This document shows, piece by piece, positions 13,101 to 24,900 of a stretch of 64,000 nt of DNA; position 1 is the first letter of the stretch; each line of letters opens with the position of its first letter. Source of the DNA: Bathymodiolus brooksi. Its lineage: Eukaryota > Mollusca > Bivalvia > Mytilida > Modiolidae. The translations under genes and the position numbers were made by a program. Below the pieces are notes generated by a model. It saw nothing but the letters and a program-made list of their open reading frames with translations, was not told the origin of the DNA and ran no database searches. The stretch covers positions 19,798,413 to 19,862,412 of the forward strand of contig OY804589.1 in assembly GCA_963680875.1 (NCBI GenBank), in the 5' to 3' direction.

Positions 13101-16100
13101 TGAAACAATAAAATATCGAATAATAACGTAGATATCACATTTAGTGCGCAGGATGTTTTATGGAATAATCGTCATCAGGTACACTCAAAGTAAAAACAAT
13201 TGCAAAGCCCTAAAGGGAACCTTAGTTTTAATAATAATTACATTATTTTTAGAAATTGTAAATTTCAGTAATATATAAATATCTGATAAACAATGTATGT
13301 GGGGAAACATTGACTATAGGGTGGATCATACCTTCTTGGACTAATAGTCCACCAGCAGAGATATCGATCCAGTGATTCAAATTAGATATCTAAACATAAT
13401 TAATATTTAGTATCGATTAATATGCAACACTATCACTAAAGTAATAATTTTTTGATTAGAAAACGGAAAATTTGAGTTTTCTCGAAAACAATACATTTTT
13501 TTAAAACATAGTAAACGAGAGTTTTGTGCAGAATTTTACTACCATTTTTAAAATATGCATTTCATCTAACAATAACCTTTCATTATTGCTGCACTCATCT
13601 GAAATTTGACATTTTCCCCGATTTTTACCGCCAAAATAGAGGTGGGAGTAAACTAACTAGAGGTAGCAGCCAGGTAAATATTACCTTGATAGAGACAGAG
13701 ACACGTGTACAGGCATATTTTGACACTCCATTTTTAAACTTTAAAATCTTTCTAAAAGTTCACATAAAATTTCTTCATAAACCTATTTTTTGACATCTTA
13801 ACATATATATAAACATCGCAGGAATGGGTAAAACAAAGGACTTGTCAAAAGATTGTAAAAAAATTGTGTTAAATCTATTCAAGTTTTTTCAGCTTGAGAA
13901 GGCCAGGGGAAGACCATTTTATTCCCCAGATAATTTGATTAAAAGAACATGCAAGGCTGCTGGCATATCTTACAGTTCTGTGTATAGAGTTGTAAACGGT
14001 AGAAGTCCTCTTGAATCCAACAGACCGAAAGAAAGAAAGAAAACTCTTGATGATTTTGACCGTTGTGTTATTAAACGGACCGTTCATAGTATGTAAAACA
14101 GGAAAATTGCCCCAACAGTCTCAAAAATTAAGAAAGAAATTGAAGATACAATTAAAATCTCGAAATCAACGCTTACTTTAACTTTATTAGATCTTGGTTA
14201 TAAGTACAAAAAATCCGCGATAATAGGAGGCTTTTATATGATCAGAGGTCAGTAATAAATGATCGGTGTAATTACCTCCGAAAAATCAGGAAGTTTCGAG
14301 AGGATGGGTATGAAATTGTATATTTGGATGAGACCTGGGTTAATCAGAATCATGCCACTGACTGCATGTGGTTACCAGTTGATGGTTCTGATGCCCCAAA
14401 GATCTCTTCAGGAAAAGGTAAAAGGTTGATAGTTTTGCACGCTGGTAATCGTGAGGAGGGTTTGATTGATAGGTGTGATTTGGTTTTTCTTGCCAAAGCT
14501 AAAGATGGGGATTATCAACAAGAAATGAACGGGCCCATCTTTCTAAACTGGTTCGAAAATCAGCTTATGCCAGCATTAAAAAGCCCAAGTGTTATCGTTT
14601 TAGATAATGCCAGTTATCACAACATCAAGACTGAAGAAACTGTTGTGCCAAACTTTAATCAGAGAAAAGCTGTCTTACAAGATTATCTTTCAAAACACAA
14701 CATTCCTTTTCAGCCCCTTGAAACTAAAAAACAACTTTATGAAAAAATCAAATTTAAGAAACTCCTTTCCGTTTTTATAACTGATAAAATTGCCAACCTA
14801 CACGGCCACGAAGTTCTAAGAACCCCTGTTCGCCATTGCGAATTGAACCCCATAGAACTTATTTGGGCACAGATTAAAGGGTTTGTTGCAGAAAACAATA
14901 CAACTTTTCGCTTGAAGGATGTGAAAGAACTTGTTCATGGGGGGTTTGGCAGAATTACAAAGGAAGTTTGGGAGAAGGCAGAAGACCATGTATTAAAAAT
15001 AGAAAAGGAGTATGGGAAAGAGAATTGCATTGATAGGAGTGAGATTCCCCCTATAATAATTGATTTTGATGACGACGAGTCCAGCGACGAGGAAAGCTGA
15101 ATCCAGTCCAACATGATTACATATTGAACGGGTATACCGGTTGTAAATGACAGATTGTACATAACGTTTTTACCTATAAAATTTTATTCATATCCAATAA
15201 TTGTGTACTCTATGTCTAACTTCAGTGAATTTATTAGCAGAAAAGACCGTTCTTTTTCGAATTATATCCGAAAGATTGAAATAGCTTGGTCAAATTAAAA
15301 ATCAGTAATTATGGAAATTTATGATTTCAAGTTTTTTTCAAAATTTTCGAGGTAAATCTCAGGTAAGCATGTGTATAAATGTCACGTAGTCAAATGCATT
15401 AACCATGAAGGGAACAATAGCCTTCTCCGGCACTTCGACGAGAGATAATAGACCAGCTGCGGGACCACCGTCGTTCCTATTGTTATATGGGATTACGTCC
15501 ACGGTGAGTTGGCTGTCACATTTAACGAGCAAACTTGGCCTATTTTGAAGAACTTAGCCTGAAATAAAGACCAAAATAACGCCAAAAATTGGTAATTTTT
15601 CAGATGAGCAGGGCCTTTTCAGAATAATTTCAACCGTAAATATTTATACAATTCCAAAATGGTATTAAAATTCCTGACAAAACTCTCGTTGGATGCGTTA
15701 AAAAAAATCTACGCTTTACGAAATATTTAGATTTTTCCGTTTTCTAATCAAAAAATTATTACTTTAACCATTTATTCTTGTTTAGATATTTAAAACAAAG
15801 CATACACCTATAAGGAGCATAATCGATTAGAAAAAAGTCATAAACATTTGACTTTTTACACACAAAAGGAAAACAAGGTTGGGCTATGGTGTTTAACGTC
15901 AATTTCCACAATATCTCAGTTATATCGTGGCGGTCAGCTTTATTGGTGGAAGGAAACCGGAGTACCCGGAGAAAACCACTGACCCGTCGCAAATAAGGGT
16001 AATAATACAATTACCGTACACCTAGCAATCTTCTAAAGGGAAAGGCAAAACACATATGTCAACAAACAAATAAAATCAGTTAACAACCGGAAAACTGGGA

Positions 16101-18946
16101 AAACCGCAATGGCCCTGACTTGGTACAGGCATTTCCAAAGAATGGGTGGGTTGAATCAGAGCACATACTGTTGTATTGAGTACACTCCGCCATGAGCGGG
16201 ATTCGAACTCACAACTTCAGTGGTAATAGGTACTGATTGCCTATGTAGTTGTATATCCAATTACCTTACGATTACGACCAAGACGGCCACAGAAAGGCAA
16301 ACAAAATTGTAAAGAAAATATAAAAATTGAACTAAAAAGGTATAAATTAATAACCTTTCCTGATTCTTCTAGATTTGTCAACATAACAATCTTCTTTACG
16401 TTCTTCTGTCAAATCATTCTCCAATGGTCTGAAATAGTAATCTTTATCGGACCTGTAAAATATTATAATGTAATACAATTCAATACAGGGCTAGGATTAG
16501 GGTTATAAGGTGTTTAACGCCACTTTCAACAATATCTCAGCTATATTGTGGCGGTCAGCGTTTATTGAGTGATGGAAACCAGAAGACCTGGTGAAAACCA
16601 CCGACCTCTCACAAACAAACTTCTTTATTACATAATGGTGTATCGAGTACACCTCGCCTGAGAGGGATTCAAACTCACAACTTTAGTGGTGATAGGCACC
16701 GATTGCACAGGTAGTTTTAGATCCAACCACCATACAATCCCAACCACGACGGACCCTGACAGAAGTCAAATGGTTAGTCAATTAATAAGTGATTTATTTC
16801 AATTATATATGAATTAACACATTATTCATTTTTGTAGTCTTTTTTTGCTTTTAGAAGCAGCAGTACAAATGCTGCCTAATGTAATATATATAGGCTTCCG
16901 TTTTCCATTATTCGAATTATTCCGACATTTTATGATAGAATGATAATAATGTATATGAAGATATCATTAAAAAAAATTGTAGCTACCACAATGTGAACAG
17001 AAGCGTTATTGATATATCATGGTTCGATACCTCTGCTAGCAAACTATTAGTCCCCGAAGGTATCATCGGCACAGTGGTCGGTGTTTCGGCACTGACATGG
17101 GTTATTAAGTATATCTATTATTGAAGTTGACAGTTCCTAATCATTAATAAAGATAAGGTTCTTCTCCCTCAGACATAGATGCCCTTAGCCGATTGTTGGT
17201 GTCATGTTTAGTCCCATTAGTTTACTTGCTCCCACATATATTAAAACTGTTTGCTTTCCAATCTTTTGACCATGAGCGTACGCGTCGTGCGCAATAAATT
17301 CGATATCTACGCTTTTATCCATTTCGTTTCTAAGAAAAGTCAATCTGTGAATTAGAAGAGAGATAATAGTAAAAAATGTCAGTGGTGAACTTTATACTTA
17401 GATATATATATTCACAAAACATATGGTATCTAGAGCACATGATATTCTTCCACTAACACTGTATAATTACCTTGAGATGCGATGTAACATTTGTCTTTTT
17501 CAAAACTCTGAAAGGAAAATCAAGTTATCTGATAATATCGTTCTCATTATTACAGTTTTATACATAGGAAATGTATGTTTACATTAATAATTATAATTCC
17601 CTGCTTTAATTATCAAAGGAACATTTTCAATTTTTGAACAAGTTATACTATATAACCTGGTTTGGCCCAATTTACGCTTAATAAACGAGTAAGCGGTTTG
17701 TGAATATAATCCAAAGTATAATATGTTCAAAAATTTCCAATATTTCTTTATACTTTAATCTTTACAAAAAAAAGATGAATCCTTGAATTTGTCTGTAGCG
17801 AATGAATACGATGGTTTCGTCACAATTCAAACTGAGGTTATCCTGTATTACCAATGTTGTTCCAGGCATATTAGCCAATCAGATTCAAATTAACTTACTT
17901 ATAATTGGAAACTTTGTATTACACATCTATTTTCAGTAACACCTTTTCCAATATAAAAGACATCACATATACCAGTTTGTCTTTTTTGCTTTATTGAATA
18001 TTTTCTCCTGACAGCGAAAAGGAAAAAAAAACACTTTCACGACAAACTTTTAACACCAGTCATACTCACGTCAATGTAATTTGCATTGATATAGTGAGAC
18101 GTTCCTGATCCATGATCTGTTTCTAGAATTACCCTTGAATGATCATCTGTTTAAAGAAAATAGTGCCTTCTTTTATTATTTAACTTAATGTTTAAACATA
18201 CTTAAACATATATATGGTAGATTTTCTTAAACACTCTGTTTATTTTAATTACACTTTAAGCTTATTTTCATATTAACATTAAGCATATCAATACTAAATA
18301 AACTTTAGAGAAAACCAAAGGGGCAATCGAGAATGGACAATCCAGAGGTATTGGCAACATTGCCCACACAAGACAAAGGATGGAGACAAACAAAACCCAG
18401 CAGAGACAAATTAAAAGATGAGCAACACGGACTCCACCAAAAATCGGGGGTGATCCCAGGTGCTCATGAAAGGTAAGCAGTTCTTGCTTCTTATAAGACA
18501 CCTGCCATGGCATTCGTCTAGTTGTAGGACACCACTATGCGCAATTAACCAAACAGCACAAGTAAGACGAGAGTCCTCCTACAAACAACTGGAGGTAGAG
18601 ACGCATCGAACATTGTTTATGCGGAAATCGTAACGGACATCACAATACGGAACTAACATAACAACACATGCTTATTAAAGTATATGAATTACTCAACTCG
18701 ACACCGACATAACAAAACATTGAAGACGTAAGAAATAACAAATGGCCAAAATCAGCACTGAAACTCAACTGAGACAATCAGCTATCAGGATACACACATT
18801 TCCCAAATTATTATTTTATTATTTATACCATTAAAAAGTAACAATCGTAATACTTACATGGTAAAGTAGTTCTATATCTATTCTTCACGACGTTTTCCTT
18901 GAGTTGTGATTTTGTTGTTGGATGCTGAGCTCCATATCGCATACTC

Positions 18947-18982
<36 letters not shown>

Positions 18983-21900
18983 CAAGATATATAACCATGT
19001 ATGTAGTCGTCACAGCTTCTATTGTATACGGTGTTTGCTAATTTAATATCTCCCTTGCCACGTAGTACGCATTTGGGTCTGTTCGATTATGCATCAATAG
19101 ATTATTAATGAATTGACCATACAGTCGAGCTTAATTGTTTTTTAAATATGTTTGTTCTTCATGCCTTCATTTACTATAAATGTTTACTATAAATTTGTGT
19201 TATTCCATATTATAATGTTCAATTGTGTATGTTATAATATATGTAGTGGGAAGGGACAGTCGTGGTCGTGATCGTATGGTAGTGGGATTTACAACTACTT
19301 ATACAATCAGTGACTATCACCACTAACATTGTGGGTTTGAATGCCATTCAATCGGAGTGTACTCGATACATCATTATGTGAAAAAGTTTACCAGTGACTT
19401 GCGACAGGTTGGTATTTTTCTCTGGGTACTTCGGTTTCGTCCACCAATACAACTGAACGCCACGATATAACTGAAATATTGTTGGCATTAAACCCCACAA
19501 TCCCCTCCACTTTATGTAATGGGAGAATACTGTCTAAATTGTGTAACTTGTGTCTGATCCTTTTGTCTTTATGAACAATAACATATGTTTAAAGTGAATG
19601 TTATCGTGCCTACAGACTATGTAATAACTTTATTAGTAAAGCCCTTGTGTTTTATTATATACATAATATCTACTGAGATAATATACCGAACATACACTTA
19701 TATACCTGATAAGATTACTTTATTTAGCAATTGATTGTATAATTACACCTTTTTATAGATTTTGTCGATTTTCATTTGACCACCGGCGAGGTATGTGCAT
19801 GATGATTTGACTGTTTTCTGCAGATATTGTTGCTGCTTTATAATAGCATTATGTTCTTTGTACAAAAACGTTTTTTTCTTTACTTTTTTTAAGCACAAAT
19901 AATGATGTTATTACACTTAAATTTGCTGTAAACAATTTACTAGGAATACAGCTTTTACCTAGTATCATTAATCTTGTAAACAATTTACTAGGAATACAGA
20001 TTTTACCTAGTATCATTAATCCTGTAAACAATTTACTAGGAATACAGCTTTTACATAGTATCATTAATCCTGTAAGCAATTTACAGGAATACAGCTTCTA
20101 CCTAGTATCATTAATCCTGTAAACAATTTACTAGGAATACAGCTTATATCTAGTATCATTAATCATGTAAACAATTTACTAGGAATACAGCTTTTACCTG
20201 GTATCATTAATCCTGTAAACAATTTACTAGGAATACAGCTTTTACCTAGTATCATTAATCCTGTAAACAATTTACTAGGAATACAGCTTTTACCTGGTAT
20301 CATTAATCCTGTAAACAATTTACTAGGAATACAGCTTTTACCTAGTATCATTAATCCTGTAAACAATTTACTAGGAATACAGCTTTTATCTAGTATCATT
20401 AATCCTGTAAACAATTTACTAGGAATACAGCTTTTACCTAGTATCATTAATCATGTAAACAATTTACTAGGAATACAGCTTTTACCTAGTATCATTAATC
20501 CTGTAAACAATTTACTAGGAATACAGCTTTTATCTAGTATCATAAATCCTGTAAACAATTTACTAGGAATACAGCTTTTACCTAGTATCATTATTCCTGT
20601 AAACAATTTACTAGGAATACAGGTTTTACATAGTATCATTAATCCTGTAAACAATTTACTATGAATACAGCTTTTACCGAGTATCATTAATCCTGTAAAC
20701 AGTTTACTAGGAATACAGCTTTTACCTGGTATCATTAATCCTGTAAACAATTTACTAGGAATACAGCTTTTACCTAGTATCATTAATCCTGTAAACAATT
20801 TACTAGGAATACAGCTTTTACCTAGTATCATTAATCCTGTAAGCAATTTACAAGGAATACAGCTTTTACCTAGTATCATTAATCCTGTAAACAATTTACT
20901 AGGAATACAGCTTTTATCTAGTATCATTAATCATGTAAACAATTTACTAGGAATACAGCTTTAACCTGGTATCATTAATCCTGTAAACAATTTACTAGGA
21001 ATACAGCTTTTACATGGTATCATTAATCCTGTAAACAATTTACTAGGAATACAGCTTTTACCTAGTATCATTAATCCTGTAAACAATTTACTAGGAATAC
21101 AGCTTTTACATAGTATCATTAATCCTGTAAACAATTTACTAGGAATACAGCTTTTACCTGGTATCATTAATCCTGTAAACAATTTACTAGGAATACAGCT
21201 TTTACCTAGTATCATTAATCCTGTAAACAATTTACTAGGAATACAGCTTTTACCTAGTATCATTAATCCTGTAAACAATTTACTAGGAATACAGCTTTTG
21301 CCTAGTATCATTAATCATGTAAACAACTTACTAGGAATACAGCTTTTACCTAGTATCATTAATCCGGTAAACAATTTACTAGGAATACAGCTTTTACCTA
21401 GTATCATTAATCCTGTAAACAATTTACTAGGAATACAGCTTTTATCTAGTATCATTAATCCTGTAAACAATTTACTAGGAATACAGCTTTTACCTAGTAT
21501 CATTAATCATGTAAACAATTTACTAGGAATACAGCTTTTACCTAGTATCATTAATCCTGTAAACAATTTACTAGGAATACAGCTTTTATCTAGTATCATA
21601 AATCCTGTAAACAATTTACTAGGAATACAGCTTTTACCTAGTATCATTATTCCTGTAAACAATTTACTAGGAATACAGGTTTTAAATAGTATCATTAATC
21701 CTGTAAACAATTTACTATGAATACAGCTTTTACCGAGTATCATTAATCCTGTAAACAGTTTACTAGGAATACAGCTTTTACCTGGTATCATTAATCCTGT
21801 AAACAATTTACTAGGAATACAGCTTTTACATAGTATCACTAATCCTGTAAACAATTTACTAGGAATACAGCTTTTACCTAGTATCATTAATCCTGTAAAC

Positions 21901-24900
21901 AATTTACTAGGAATACAGCTTTTACATAGTATCACTAATCCTGTAAACAATTTACTAGGAATACAGCTTTTACCTAGTATCATTAATCCTGTAAACAATT
22001 TACTAGGAATACAGCTTTTACCTAGTATCATTAATCGTGTAAACAATTTACTAGGAATACAGCTTTTATCTAGTATCATTAATCATGTAAACAATTTACT
22101 AGGAATACAGCTTTTACCTGGTATCATTAATCCTGTAAACAATTTACTAGGAATACAGCTTTTACATGGTATCATTAATCCTGTAAACAATTTACTAGGA
22201 ATACAGCTTTTACCTATTATCATTAATCCTGTAAACAATTTACTAGGAATACAGCTTTTACATAGTATCATTAATCATGTAAACAATTTACTAGGAATAC
22301 AGCTTTTACCTGGTATCATTAATCCTGTAAACAATTTACTAGGAATACAGCTTTTACCTAGTATCATTAATCCTGTAAACAATTTACTAGGAATACAGCT
22401 TTTACCTAGTATCATTAATCCTGTAAACAATTTACTAGGAATACAGCTTTTGCCTAGTATCATTAATCATGTAAACAACTTACTAGGAATACAGCTTTTA
22501 CCTAGTATCATTAATCCGGTAAACAATTTACTAGGAATACAGCTTTTACCTAGTATCATTAATCCTGTAAACAATTTACTAGGAATACAGCTTTTATCTA
22601 GTATCATTAATCCTGTAAACAATTTACTAGGAATACAGCTTTTACCTAGTATCATTATTCCTGTAAACAATTTACTAGGAATACAGGTTTTACATAGTAT
22701 CATTAATCCTGTAAACAATTTACTATGAATACAGCTTTTACCAAGTATCATTAATCCTGTAAACAGTTTACTATGAATACAGCTTTTACATGGTATCATT
22801 AATCCTGTAAACAATTTACTAGGAAAACAGCTTTTACATAGTATCATTAATCCTGTAAACAATTTACTAGGAATACAGCTTTTACCTAGTATCATTAATC
22901 CTGTAAACAATTTACTAGGAATACAGCTTTTGCCTAGTATCATTAATCATGTAAACAATTTACTAGGAATACAGCTTTTACCTAGTATCATTAATCATGT
23001 AAACAATTTACTAGGAATACAGCTTTTACCTAGTATCATTAATCCTGTAAACAATTTACTAGGAATACAGCTTTTATCTAGTATCATTAATCCTGTAATA
23101 AATTTACTAGGAATACAGCTTTTATGTAGTATCATTAATCATATAAACAATTTACTAGGAATACAGCTTTTACCTGGTATCATTAATCCTGTAAACAATT
23201 TACTAGGAATACAGCTTTTACCTGGTATCATTAATCCTGTAAACAATTTACTAGGAATACAGCTTTTACCTAGTATCATTAATCCTGTAAACAATTTACT
23301 AGGAATACAGCTTTTACATAGTATCATTAATCATGTAAACAATTTACTAGGAATACAGCTTTTACCTGGTATCATTAATCCTGTAAACAATTTACTAGGA
23401 ATACAGCTTTTACCTAGTATCATTAATCCTGTAAACAATTTACTAGGAATACAGCTTTTACCTAGTATCATTAATCCTGTAAACAATTTACTAGGAATAC
23501 AGCTTTTGCCTAGTATCATTAATCATGTAAACAATTTACTAGGAATACAGCTTTTACCTAGTATCATTAATCCGGTAAACAATTTGCTAGGAATACAGCT
23601 TTTATCTAGTATCATTAATCCTGTAAACAATTTACTAGGAATACAGCTTTTACCTAGTATCATTATTCCTGTAAACAATTTACTAGGAATACAGGTTTTA
23701 CATAGTATCATTAATCCTGTAAACAATTTACTATGAATACAGCTTTTACCTAGTATCATTAATCCTGTAAACAGTTTACTATGAATACAGCTTTTACCTG
23801 GTATCATTAATCCTGTAAACAATTTACTAGGAATACAGCTTTTACATAGTATCATTAATCCTGTAAACAATTTACTAGGAATACAGCTTTTACCTAGTAT
23901 CATTAATCCTGTAAACAATTTACTAGGAATACAGCTTTTGCCTAGTATCATTAATCATGTAAACAATCTACTAGGAATACAGCTTTTACCTAGTATCATT
24001 AATCATGTAAACAATTTACTAGTAATACAGCTTTTACCTAGTATCATTAATCCTGTAAACAATTTACTAGGAATACAGCTTTTATCTAGTATCATTAATC
24101 CTGTAAACAATTTACTAGGAATACAGCTTTTACATAGTATCATTAATCCTGTAAACAATTTACTAGGAATACAGCTTTTACCTAGTATCATTAATCCTGT
24201 AAACAATTTACTAGGAATACAGCTTTTACCTAATATCATTAATCCCAAATGTTAAGATTAATAACACCATTTTCTGATATTTAATAACTACAGCTGATGG
24301 AAATTAAATTCAACGTTTGCTAAAGGCAAGATGCATGGTACATTACTTTGCAATTGAATTTAATATGATGATTTTAGAATCCTTCCTCATCTTGTTTATT
24401 CTTTTATTCTTTTTATTTTTTATGTCTTCATTCTGTGTCTTGCGTCCAATGTTACCTGTGTCTCTGCCTTGTCTATTTTTGATTGTCCTGTCTGTTTTCG
24501 AAAGCGTTTATTCATTCGGCAAATTGTCTAACTGTTAACCACTAATTACCTGATATTCTTCTTTCAATCCCTCGTTTATTTGTTTTCTTCCTATATATCC
24601 CTTCAAATCGTCCACGTTAACACAAGAATAAATATCTGTTATGTTTTGATAAGTCATAGTTTCATTTGGGCTCATGTTTATTTTTGATGATGCTGGTATT
24701 ATACCATCATCTGTGTCAGTGGAAGAGGTTCGATTAGGCATGCTGATGTTGATGTACATTTGGTCCTCTCTGCCTTCTGAAAAAAATATAATGATCCGTT
24801 AAACGTGACCATACAGGTATAAATTCAATGTTATGCGTAATAGCGTATAATTAGGTAACATATAAATTTAAGCGATCAGGATTCCTTACAAAGGACGTTT

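Noticed and set aside
13330..13390. Possible phosphatase exon between exons 13 and 14
   Set aside because: It belongs to the 74-bp-unit element, and exons 13 and 14 already join in frame.
19926..24245. CRISPR-like array (regular 48-bp repeats)
   Set aside because: Units are contiguous without unique spacers, the context is eukaryotic and no cas genes are present.
19849..24255. Many long ORFs on both strands with 16-residue repeats ([16 protein letters not shown] and [16 protein letters not shown])
   Set aside because: They come from a 48-bp tandem repeat without stops in some frames. ORFs run on both strands, change end with every variant unit, and have no start context or splice evidence.
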